Shown here: positions 57,569 to 64,000 of the stretch, in pieces | Position numbering within the stretch: position 1 is the first letter of the stretch | Layout of the letters: every line of letters begins with the position of its first letter | Source: Streptomyces sp. S465 | GTDB taxonomy: Bacteria; Actinomycetota; Actinomycetes; Streptomycetales; Streptomycetaceae | Assembly: GCF_026898115.1 (NCBI RefSeq) | Contig: NZ_CP114036.1 | Span: 8,426,001-8,490,000, forward strand | Direction of reading: 5' to 3' | Length of the DNA stretch: 64,000 bases | Translations under genes and position numbers: made by a program | Notes under the pieces: generated by a model | The model's database searches: none | What the model was told of the DNA's origin: nothing | Seen by the model: only the letters and a program-made list of their open reading frames with translations

Positions 57569-58930
57569 TCAGACCAGGGCGCTTTTCCGGGCCATCCGGC
57601 CCGAGAGCTGAATCCGGTCGACGGCGCCGGTCCGCGGATCGCGGACGAAGCGTCCGCCGGGAATCCGGCGTCCGGTGGACGGGTCCACCAGATCGCAGGT
57701 GAGGTCCTCGTGGCAGACCAGTGGCGCGGGGAGGTCGCCGTCCACGGACACGGCGAGGCCGCCGCCGTCGCCGATGGTCACCTGGTACTCGATGTCGCCG
57801 TTGAGGTAGATGCCGGTGCACTGCGAGGTCGCGGCCATGGGGGTGGCCGGGCGGCGCGGGGCCGGGGTGGCGGGCACCCGGATGCCGGTGGTCTCCTCGA
57901 GGACGCCGGTCAGTTCGTCCCACAGCCCGGTGCCGCTGCCCGCGTTGGCGGTGAAGGCCACCACCACCCCCGTGGCGGGGTCGGCCCGCAGGTGGCAGCA
58001 GGTGCCCTGGGCGTTGCCGTCATGCCCGAACCACAGCGCCTCGCCGCGCCGGAAGAGCGCCCACCCCAGCCCCCAGCCGTCGGCCAGCACACCGGGGTCG
58101 GCGCCGGGCACGGGCCGGCGCATCTCCTCGGCCAGCTCGCGGGGCAGCGACCCCGGGGAGCCGTCGCCCAGATGGGCCCGGCCCAGCGCCACCAGATCGA
58201 GCGCCCCGGCCCGCAGCGCACCGGCCGCGGCCTCGGCGGGGGCGAGGTTCTGCCGTACCGGCATGGTCCGGCCCGTCACCGTATTGGCCGAGTGGCCGCG
58301 CGCCGTGGGCCGGTGCGGGGGGCCGGCCACGCCGATGAAGGACGGCACGGTGCCCAGCGGAGCGAGCAGGATCGACCGCACGGCCTCCTGCCAGCTCATC
58401 CCGGTGACCGTCTCGATCAGCCGGCCCGCCGCCACATAGCCCGCGTTGGAGTAGGAGAAGTCCGTCCCCGGGGGCATCACCAGGGTGCGGTCGGTGCAGT
58501 GGTCCAGCAGATAGCGGGCGGCGGTCACCGAGGCCACCTGGTCGGAGTCGGGCCCGGACGGCAGCCCCGCGGTGTGGCTGAGCACCTGGCGCACCGTGCA
58601 CGGCGGACCGGCCCGCCGCAGCTCCGGCACATGGTCGCCGAGCCGGTCGTCCAGCTCCACATCACCGTCGGCGACCAGGAGCATCACCACGGTCGCGGTG
58701 TACGCCTTGGTGACCGAGCCGATCGGCACGGCGGTGTCGGCGGTGAACGGCTCCCCGGTGTCCGCGTCCAGTACGCCGGTCTGCACGGCGAGCGTCGAAC
58801 CGCCGCCGTGCACGGCGAGTTGGGCCCCGGGCACCCGATGGGCGCGGGCCAGGGCGGTCAGGCGCTCCTCGAGGACGCGGCGTATCTTCGACCGCTCCTC
58901 GCCGGACGGTGCCGGGGTCGGATGTAACAC
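57569..58930 (-). CDS. Stand-alone PBP-type thioesterase / peptide cyclase (SurE-like)
   Basis: A 453-residue serine hydrolase of the beta-lactamase/penicillin-binding-protein fold. The catalytic set is visible: SVTK (Ser72, Lys75), YSN (Tyr160) and HDG (His303). The last 85 or so residues form a separate beta-rich lipocalin-like domain, as in SurE of surugamide biosynthesis; length also matches. No signal peptide is seen, so it acts in the cytoplasm. SurE-type enzymes take the peptide from the last carrier domain of lines that end in an epimerase and close it head-to-tail between a C-terminal D-residue and an N-terminal residue. That is what this cluster needs, and the gene directly precedes the first NRPS, as surE does. 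The GTG at 58930 follows AAGGAG. Codon 2 is TTA. D-aminopeptidase or esterase are less likely alternatives. Confidence 0.92.
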   Translation of the reverse strand: MLHPTPAPSGEERSKIRRVLEERLTALARAHRVPGAQLAVHGGGSTLAVQTGVLDADTGEPFTADTAVPIGSVTKAYTATVVMLLVADGDVELDDRLGDHVPELRRAGPPCTVRQVLSHTAGLPSGPDSDQVASVTAARYLLDHCTDRTLVMPPGTDFSYSNAGYVAAGRLIETVTGMSWQEAVRSILLAPLGTVPSFIGVAGPPHRPTARGHSANTVTGRTMPVRQNLAPAEAAAGALRAGALDLVALGRAHLGDGSPGSLPRELAEEMRRPVPGADPGVLADGWGLGWALFRRGEALWFGHDGNAQGTCCHLRADPATGVVVAFTANAGSGTGLWDELTGVLEETTGIRVPATPAPRRPATPMAATSQCTGIYLNGDIEYQVTIGDGGGLAVSVDGDLPAPLVCHEDLTCDLVDPSTGRRIPGGRFVRDPRTGAVDRIQLSGRMARKSALV

Positions 58931-58974
58931 GGTGCACTCCTTGCCGGGGGACGGGACGGACGACGGGAGCCGGG

Positions 58975-60177
58975 TCATGGCAGCTGGCTGGTGGCCGTGA
59001 CATCCCGGGGTACGATCCGGAACCCCTGCCAGTGGGTGGGCATGGGGTCCTGGTCCTCGTCCCTGGGCACATGGTGGAAGTCGACGCTGACCCAGGCGAC
59101 CGGGTCGGTGAGCCGCTCGCCGTCGGTGTACGTGTCGACCGAGGCCGCGCAGCCGGGGGCGGTGTTGCCGTAGGCCAGCCGCTCGCACTCCCGGTACTGC
59201 GTGAAGTACATGTCGTGGTGGGTGAACTCCTCGGTCTCGCTCGGCCCCCGGTACTGATCGCTCTCGTGGTTGTCGATCTCCCACGACTTGGCGTGGCCGT
59301 CGGTGTTCTCGGCGGCGGGGTTGACCACCCGCCAGAAGCGGGTGGGCGCGAGGTCTGCGGCGGTCTCCTTGGACAGCACGGTGCGTTCGGTGGTGCGCTT
59401 CGCCGTACCGCTGCCCGGGTAGTCGTACTGCTCCACGGTGTTCTCCGACGCCCCGTCGACGTCGAAGTCCAGCCGCCAGAAGATGTTGTGCGAGTGGTTC
59501 TCGCTGAACCGGGTGGAGCCCACCCCGGTCGGCCAGCCGCTGCCCGCGTCGGAGAACTGGAACGGCGAGAGGCTTCCGGTGGCGCCCGAGCGGGGCGTGA
59601 TGGAGCCGTCGTCCGCGAAGCGCCACTCGGTGATGTAGTCGTACCAGCCGATCTCGGAGACCGAGAAGACGACCAGGTCGGTGCCGTGCAGTACCCCTTT
59701 CTCCACTGCGCTCTTGTACGCGAACGGCCGGGGCTGCTCCTCGACGCACAGCACCGGGGTGTCCTGGACGTCGCGCAGCTGCCCGGTGGGGCAGTCCTTC
59801 TCACTGAGCCGGGTGAGCGTCCCCTGTTCCAGATCGCCGAAGCCGATCGCGGAGACGTCGTAGAAACGCGGCTGACCGCTGTCGTAGGGCACATGGACCT
59901 CGGCCAGCGAGGCGCTCTTCAGGACCCGGGTGGCGGTGCCGCGGTTCGGTGTGTAGACGACATCGCTCAGCACCGCACCGGTGTTGCGGTCGATGTCCCA
60001 GCACATCTGCCACCGGGCACCGTTCTTCAGCGTCGTGTCGATGCGCTCCGCGGCGGGGCAGGACGGGGCGTCCGCCGAGGCCCTCGCCGGGGCGGCGGAC
60101 GCCGGGCCCGGCACCCACAGGGCCAGCAGTCCCACCGCGGCGATCAGCACCCGGGCACGCCGGAACAGACTGGACAC
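58975..60177 (-). CDS. Secreted copper amine oxidase-like catalytic half (tyramine oxidase subunit B type)
   Basis: About 400 residues: a signal peptide (VSSLFRRARVLIAAVGLLALW to PASA), then the catalytic beta-sandwich of copper amine oxidases without the usual N-terminal domains. The cofactor region reads EIGWYDY where the family has T-x-x-N-Y-D/E-Y, so the TPQ-precursor Tyr is kept but the preceding Asn is Trp. Copper ligands appear as HSH in FSENHSHNIFWRLDFDVDG and a later His in HHVPRDEDQDPMP. RFYDVSAIGFG aligns with the catalytic-base Asp region. Such enzymes oxidise primary amines to aldehydes, making ammonia and peroxide. GTG 60177 is one of three close starts (TTG 60183 and GTG 60195 are others). 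It ends 44 bases before the thioesterase gene, suggesting a shared operon. Confidence 0.8.
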   Translation of the reverse strand: MSSLFRRARVLIAAVGLLALWVPGPASAAPARASADAPSCPAAERIDTTLKNGARWQMCWDIDRNTGAVLSDVVYTPNRGTATRVLKSASLAEVHVPYDSGQPRFYDVSAIGFGDLEQGTLTRLSEKDCPTGQLRDVQDTPVLCVEEQPRPFAYKSAVEKGVLHGTDLVVFSVSEIGWYDYITEWRFADDGSITPRSGATGSLSPFQFSDAGSGWPTGVGSTRFSENHSHNIFWRLDFDVDGASENTVEQYDYPGSGTAKRTTERTVLSKETAADLAPTRFWRVVNPAAENTDGHAKSWEIDNHESDQYRGPSETEEFTHHDMYFTQYRECERLAYGNTAPGCAASVDTYTDGERLTDPVAWVSVDFHHVPRDEDQDPMPTHWQGFRIVPRDVTATSQLP

Positions 60178-60191
60178 GGACAACGTCCCCC

Positions 60192-61010
60192 TCACAGGCC
60201 GATGACGGCGGCGCGCCCGGCCGACAGATCGATGACGATCCGGCTGGTGTCGATCCACTTGCCGTCCGGAACGCGTACGAAGAGCTGCACACAGCGGTGC
60301 TCACCGCACTGGGACACCTTCCGGGCGCCGTCCACCCCCTTGGCGCGGGAGCCGATGAACGCCATGCTCTGCAGGCGCAGTTGGGACGGCGAGGTCAGCC
60401 GCTTCCCGGTCGCCGAGGCGTAGGCGTCGCGCATTCCGGGGCCGAGCCGCCGGTCGGCGAGGACGATCCGCACCGCCGCACGGGCCTCGGCCAGGGTGGG
60501 AGGCGGCTGGACGCCGTGCTGACGGGTGGCGTGCACGACCTTCTTGGAGCGCAGATCGACCAGCCGGGTGATCAGGGTGTCCGAGGCGTAGTCGTAGAGC
60601 TGGACCTCGGCCCGGCTGTCCGGGGCCGGGGAGGCCGACTTGTCCCGGGGCGGGCGGCGGATGTCCAGCGGCTCGGCGCCCGCGCCGCCCGCGGCGTTCC
60701 GCTCCCCGCCGGTCTTCCCCTTCTCGGCGCCCTGATCGCCCGCCGTGGGCGTGGTGTCCGGCCGGGTGGCGGCGGCGCGGGCGATCCGGGCCGCCTCGCG
60801 CGACTCCTTCGGCGTCAGCCGGCCCGAGTGCGCGGCGACGACGGCCGCCGGCTCCGGGGCGTCGGGCGCGGGCGATCCGCCCGCTTCGAGGGCGGCGATC
60901 CCACCGCCCGCCAGCACCGCCGACAGACCCAGTGCCGCGGATATACGCCATCGCCGGTGCCGGCGCCTGCGCGTATCGGCCGCACCTTTGTCCGTGGCGT
61001 TGTCTCTCAT
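60192..61010 (-). CDS. Copper amine oxidase N-terminal-domain-like exported protein
   Basis: A 272-residue protein: a basic Arg-rich start (RRRRHRRWR), one hydrophobic helix (about 24-42), a Pro/Ala/Gly-rich linker, then a C-terminal domain. The segment AEVQLYDYASDTLITRLVDLRSKKVVHATRQHGVQPPPTL resembles the N2/N3 domain that precedes the catalytic domain in ordinary copper amine oxidases. Two cysteines lie in CGEHRC. It sits directly upstream of, and nearly overlaps, the catalytic-half gene, so the two probably form one split enzyme at the cell surface. ATG at 61010 is chosen because it gives a clean signal/anchor; the frame extends to 61208 without support. The fold call rests on pattern and context. 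Confidence 0.65.
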   Translation of the reverse strand: MRDNATDKGAADTRRRRHRRWRISAALGLSAVLAGGGIAALEAGGSPAPDAPEPAAVVAAHSGRLTPKESREAARIARAAATRPDTTPTAGDQGAEKGKTGGERNAAGGAGAEPLDIRRPPRDKSASPAPDSRAEVQLYDYASDTLITRLVDLRSKKVVHATRQHGVQPPPTLAEARAAVRIVLADRRLGPGMRDAYASATGKRLTSPSQLRLQSMAFIGSRAKGVDGARKVSQCGEHRCVQLFVRVPDGKWIDTSRIVIDLSAGRAAVIGL

Positions 61011-61359
61011 CACCCAGCCGTTTCCGTTGTCGGTCAAGTGAGCCCGGTGGAGCTCGGGGTGACAGCACTCGGCCGGTTCCCGGATTGCTTCTGGTGCGTT
61101 TCCCGTCCCCGTCGGCGTCATCGACGTCGTCGGTGTCGCGGCGTTTTCGACGGGAATCAAGCCGCTGACGACGGCTCGCGCGGACCCCCCGGACTCTTCG
61201 CTGTCCACTGATGGTTCACGCTTTCACCACTGCGGTCGGCATAACAGTCGCATTTGTCATCAAGCGGCTGTGAGAAACGCATGTGCCGGTGGGCGGGCGT
61301 GCGGCCGCAAAGCGATGGCACGGAAGGCCCGTTGGACGCCGCTCTGTCATCATGCTCAC
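61011..61359. other. Divergent intergenic region upstream of the NRPS-cluster operon
   Basis: These 349 bases lie between two divergent transcription units and hold no supported gene. A relatively AT-rich patch at about 61238-61285 is the likeliest place for the promoters of the amine oxidase/thioesterase/NRPS operon and of the opposite gene. I could not pick out convincing -10/-35 pairs. Confidence 0.45.
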
Positions 61360-61773
61360 ATGAGTCATTCGATCACCATGAGATGTGACATCTGTGGTGC
61401 CACTCATTCCTCTTCCGCGGCCGACAGCGTAGGTGCGCTCCGCGCCTCCATCGTCCGAATGAGCTGGTCCAGGACGCGATGGGATGGCCGGGTGATCGAT
61501 ATGTGCGGTGGGTGCGGGGCCCGGGAAACGGCTCCGGCCGCATCCGGAGGCCGCTGCGGTTCCTGTGAGGGCGGTGAACTCTTCGACGTCCTGGGACACG
61601 ACAGAATCGGCCATCGTTTGGCCAATGCATTACTCAGAGCAGGTATCGATAATATCGAACTCCTGTCCAGTTTCTCCGCGCGCCAGCTTCGCGATCTGGA
61701 TGGCATCGGCGCCGTGAGCGCGCATCACACGCTCAATCGTCTGCACTCCGCACCGAACGAAAGGCGATCGTGA
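61360..61773 (+). CDS. Zinc-ribbon protein with C-terminal helix-hairpin-helix (RNAP alpha-CTD-like)
   Basis: A 137-residue protein of unknown function. Three cysteine pairs are visible: CDIC near residue 10, CGGC near 49 and CGSC near 67, suggesting one or two zinc knuckles. The C-terminal third, LLRAGIDNIELLSSFSARQLRDLDGIGAVSAHH, has the helix-hairpin-helix look of the RNA polymerase alpha C-terminal domain, so it may bind DNA or a polymerase/sigma partner. Codons are AT-richer than usual here and include TTA at codon 91, which suggests bldA dependence or recent transfer. ATG 61360 is assumed; the ribosome site is weak. Its TGA overlaps the GTG of the next gene. Confidence 0.7.
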   Translation: MSHSITMRCDICGATHSSSAADSVGALRASIVRMSWSRTRWDGRVIDMCGGCGARETAPAASGGRCGSCEGGELFDVLGHDRIGHRLANALLRAGIDNIELLSSFSARQLRDLDGIGAVSAHHTLNRLHSAPNERRS

Positions 61774-62084
61774 ACGAATATCCCGCCGGGGTATCCGCAC
61801 GGCCCGCTCTGTACAGCGGTCGGCGGCACCGGGCGCTGTGGGTGACCGGAGTGGTTTTTTCCGCCGGTCTGCTGGCGCCGCTGTTATTCCTCTTCGCCGC
61901 CCGTAAGGGGATCGTGCCGCGCACCGTACCGGCGGCGTACGCGGCGGTCATCTATCCGCTCGCGCTCGGCCGGCAGTGGCTGCCGGACCCGGGCGACTGG
62001 ATCTCCTGGACGCTCGCGGCCGTGGTGCTCACCGCCGCCGTCCATGCCGCGCTCCTGGACACCGGCCGCACCCCCGGTGGCTGA
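61770..62084 (+). CDS. Small membrane protein coupled to the zinc-ribbon gene
   Basis: A 104-residue protein with two or three hydrophobic segments (about residues 22-45, 53-64 and 73-95) and a short polar N-terminus. I recognise no family. GTG at 61770 overlaps the upstream stop by four bases and has AAAGGCG as ribosome site, so it is co-translated with the zinc-ribbon protein. It carries a TTA codon at position 39. The pair may be a small regulatory or signalling module, but no function can be assigned. Confidence 0.7.
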   Translation: MNEYPAGVSARPALYSGRRHRALWVTGVVFSAGLLAPLLFLFAARKGIVPRTVPAAYAAVIYPLALGRQWLPDPGDWISWTLAAVVLTAAVHAALLDTGRTPGG

Positions 62085-62100
62085 CCGCCGGGCGCGGACG

Positions 62101-62841
62101 TCAGCTCTGTGCGGTGGGGCGGACCACGATCTCCCCGACGTCGACACCGGCCGGCTGCTCGATGGCGAACGCGATGGCGCGGGCGATGGCGTCCGGGGAC
62201 ATCGCGATCTTGTCCATGCCCTCCTGTATCCCGCTCCGCGTGGCCGGGTCGGTGATGGAATCCGCGAGTTCCGTCCGGGTGAACCCGGGCGAGACGGTGG
62301 TCACCCGCAGCGTCTCGCCGGCCTCCTGGCGCAGCCCTTCGGAGATGGCCCGTACGGCGTTCTTGGTGCCGGCGTAGACCGACATCGTCGGGACGATGGT
62401 CAGCCCGGCGGTGGAGAGGGTGTGTACGAAATGCCCGAAGCCCTGCGCGCGGAAGACGGGCAGCGCTTCGGCGATGCCGTACAGCACCCCCTTGATGTTG
62501 ACGTCGACCATCTCCTCCCAGTCCGCGACGCGCAGATCGTCGAGGGCGGAGATCGGGCTGATACCGGCGTTGCCGACCAGGACATCGAGCTGTCCGTACC
62601 GTCTCCGTGCCGTCGCGACCAGCCGGGACAGATCCTCGCGCCGCTTGACATCCGTGACGACCGGGACCGCCTCGCCGCCCGCCGCCGCGATCCGGTCCGC
62701 CAGCGCCTCGATGCGGTGCGACCGCCGCGCGCCGAGGACGACCTTCGCGCCGCGCTCGGCGAGCAGCAGCGCGGTCGCCTCGCCGATGCCGCTGCTCGCG
62801 CCCGTAATGGCGACGACCTTGCCTTCGATACCCGACATCAT
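62101..62841 (-). CDS. Short-chain dehydrogenase/reductase (SDR)
   Basis: A classical SDR of 246 residues. The cofactor motif is TGASSGIG near the N-terminus. NAG is present in VLVGNAGIS, the catalytic Ser lies in HTLSTAGL, and YAGTK supplies the Tyr-Lys pair. Arg residues after the first strand (GARRSHR) suggest NADP(H). It oxidises or reduces an unknown alcohol/ketone. ATG at 62841 follows GGAAGGA; an ATG one codon later is possible. It diverges from a TetR gene across a spacer with two operator-like sites, so it is probably derepressed by a substrate-like ligand. Confidence 0.93.
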   Translation of the reverse strand: MMSGIEGKVVAITGASSGIGEATALLLAERGAKVVLGARRSHRIEALADRIAAAGGEAVPVVTDVKRREDLSRLVATARRRYGQLDVLVGNAGISPISALDDLRVADWEEMVDVNIKGVLYGIAEALPVFRAQGFGHFVHTLSTAGLTIVPTMSVYAGTKNAVRAISEGLRQEAGETLRVTTVSPGFTRTELADSITDPATRSGIQEGMDKIAMSPDAIARAIAFAIEQPAGVDVGEIVVRPTAQS

Positions 62842-62888
62842 GGGTCCTTCCAAGAAGAAAAAGGGGGAGGTGGCGATGGACTACAGTG

Positions 62889-62943
62889 CTAAGTGGAGGC
62901 GCCGCCACTTCACCGAAGCCTAAGTGGAAGTCCCTCCGCTTAG
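62889..62943. promoter_or_regulatory. Two operator-like sites between SDR and TetR genes
   Basis: CTAAGTGGA occurs at 62889-62897 and again at 62920-62928, 31 bases (about three helical turns) apart. Each copy is followed by an inverted partner: AAGTGGAGGC/GCCGCCACTT (62891-62910, one mismatched pair) and CTAAGTGGA/TCCGCTTAG (62920-62943, one mismatched pair). They lie upstream of both divergent genes, as expected for a TetR regulator controlling the SDR and itself. Confidence 0.75.
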
Positions 62944-62970
62944 CAACACGAATCGAGGAGAGAGCCGCCG

Positions 62971-63549
62971 ATGGCCAGAGACCCAGGGCGCCCCCTGCGG
63001 GCCGACGCACAGCGCAACCGGGAGAAGATCCTCTCCACGGCGGTGCGGGTGTTCGCCGAGGAAGGGCTGGACGCCCGCCTCGAGCGCATCGCCAAGGAGG
63101 CGGGCGTGGGCACCGGCACCCTCTACCGGAACTTCCCGACCCGGGAGCTGCTGATCGAGGCCGCCTACCGCAACGAACTCGCCCGGCTCTGTGCCGCCGC
63201 CCCCGAACTGCTGGCGACCCTGCCCCCGCGCGAGGCCCTGCGCGCCTGGCTGGGCCGTTTCATGGACTACGCCAACGCCAAGCTGGGCATGGCGGACGCG
63301 CTGCGGGGCGTCGTCGCGTCGGGCGTCAACCCCTACGCCCAGAGCCACGAGATGATCCAGGACGCTCTGACGCGGCTGATGGACGCCGCCGTCACGGCCG
63401 GTGCGATCCGGTCGGACATCGGCGCCACCGACATGTTCGCCGCGCTCACCGGTATCGCCCTCGCCTCGGGCAAGCCCGAACAGCGGGAGCAGGCCGACCG
63501 TCTGCTCGACCTCACCCTGGACGGGCTCAGCGCCGCCCCCCGGCCGTAG
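62971..63549 (+). CDS. TetR-family regulator of the SDR gene
   Basis: A 192-residue regulator. The DNA-binding domain shows ADAQRNREKILSTAVRVFAEEGLDARLERIAKEAG and the recognition segment VGTGTLYRNFPTRELLIEAAY. The C-terminal part matches the SbtR-like group (DYANAKLGMADALRG). AGGAGAG precedes the ATG at 62971. It should bind the two inverted repeats at 62889-62943 and repress the divergent SDR. Ligand unknown. Confidence 0.92.
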   Translation: MARDPGRPLRADAQRNREKILSTAVRVFAEEGLDARLERIAKEAGVGTGTLYRNFPTRELLIEAAYRNELARLCAAAPELLATLPPREALRAWLGRFMDYANAKLGMADALRGVVASGVNPYAQSHEMIQDALTRLMDAAVTAGAIRSDIGATDMFAALTGIALASGKPEQREQADRLLDLTLDGLSAAPRP

Positions 63550-63568
63550 CGGCCACGGACCGCGGTGG

Positions 63569-64000
63569 TCAGGGGCGGCCGGTGAGTTCGACCGTACAGC
63601 CGCGCAGCTCATAGCCGGCGATCGGGTCCTTGAAGCCGACCCTGGGCGGGGTCGTCATACGGATGCCGGGCAGGGCGAACAGGCGGCTGAGGAAGACGTC
63701 CGTCTCCAGGAGCGCGACCGGGGCTCCGGGGCATGTGTGCGCACCGTCCCCGAAGGACAGCCCCGGCGCCCCGGCGCCCGCGGCCATCGGGCGGCCCGGA
63801 CGGAGCCGCTCCGGCCGCTCACCCACCGTACGGCCGTCGAGATTGGCGCGGTGGAGGACGACGTCGACCAGCTCCCCGGCCGGAATCGTCACCTCCGCCC
63901 CCGGTTCCCCGCCGCCCGGCAGCCGGAGCGGGGCGGTGGTCCGGCGGCGGAGCCGGCCGATGACCGGTTCGAGCCGCAGGATCTCCTGGAGGATCGCGAT
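63569..64000 (-). CDS. Cytochrome P450, C-terminal part (cut by window edge)
   Basis: The visible 143 residues run from the K helix to the C-terminus of a P450. EILR in the first segment is the ExxR motif. FGDGAHTCPG is the heme loop, with Cys as the heme ligand, followed by APVALLETDVFLSRLF. The reading frame is open to the right edge with no start, so the gene continues outside. The Pro after the heme-loop Cys and the Arg/Gly-rich segment before it are unusual but compatible with actinomycete P450s. No redox partner is visible next to it. Confidence 0.88.
   Translation of the reverse strand: MAILQEILRLEPVIGRLRRRTTAPLRLPGGGEPGAEVTIPAGELVDVVLHRANLDGRTVGERPERLRPGRPMAAGAGAPGLSFGDGAHTCPGAPVALLETDVFLSRLFALPGIRMTTPPRVGFKDPIAGYELRGCTVELTGRP

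Noticed and set aside
58931..59749. Longer thioesterase frame starting upstream in the amine oxidase gene
   Set aside because: It overlaps a well-supported gene; AAGGAG before GTG 58930 fixes the start at the usual length for this family.
61011..61208. N-terminal extension of the amine oxidase N-domain protein to ATG 61208
   Set aside because: The extra residues are not protein-like for an exported protein and would bury the signal/anchor helix.

Overview
The window is high-GC actinomycete DNA, almost certainly Streptomyces or a close relative. Coding sequence is strongly GC3-biased, GTG starts and 4-bp GTGA/ATGA overlaps are common, TetR regulators are numerous, and rare TTA codons sit in specialised genes. 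I saw no rRNA, tRNA, CRISPR array, insertion sequence or replication origin.

Layout. 1-5128: the start of a DHA2-type MFS drug exporter (cut by the left edge), a small secreted CAP-domain protein, a TetR regulator and a divergent HelD-family helicase with an elaborate promoter region. 5059-11885: an exopolysaccharide locus. On the minus strand it has a small membrane protein, a processive GT2 synthase, a UDP-GlcNAc 2-epimerase and a membrane-anchored sugar-binding-like protein. On the plus strand it has a secreted DUF2334-like deacetylase and a GH113-like lipoprotein. Together they could make, deacetylate and trim a ManNAc-type polymer. 11961-16084: an SRPBCC protein, an FAD monooxygenase, and a TetR regulator divergent from a P450/ferredoxin pair, with a perfect 16-bp palindrome as the likely operator. 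16166-17029: an S-adenosylmethionine methyltransferase of the DUF574 type.

17174-61010, minus strand: a very large NRPS gene cluster. In transcription order it encodes two halves of a split copper amine oxidase-like protein, a stand-alone penicillin-binding-protein-type thioesterase (SurE-like), a five-module NRPS of 6239 aa (A-T, then three C-A-T-E, then C-A-T), a second five-module NRPS of about 6666 aa (CATE-CAT-CATE-CAT-CATE), an MFS exporter and an MbtH protein. There is no cis thioesterase and the line ends in an epimerase. The stand-alone PBP-type thioesterase should therefore release and cyclise the product. Reading modules, epimerases and specificity pockets gives a head-to-tail cyclic decapeptide with stereochemistry L-D-D-D-L-D-L-D-L-D: X1, Ala-like 2, Val3, Ala-like 4, X5, basic 6, Thr7, basic 8, Val9, X10. 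X has a DALLIG(S/A)VVK pocket. Thr and Val are secure calls, the basic calls moderate, Ala and X tentative. I know no described compound with this pattern. TTA codons in the thioesterase and in both NRPS genes point to bldA control.

61360-64000: a zinc-ribbon/helix-hairpin-helix protein coupled to a small membrane protein (both with TTA codons), an SDR oxidoreductase divergent from its probable TetR regulator with two operator-like sites between them, and the C-terminal part of another P450 cut by the right edge.
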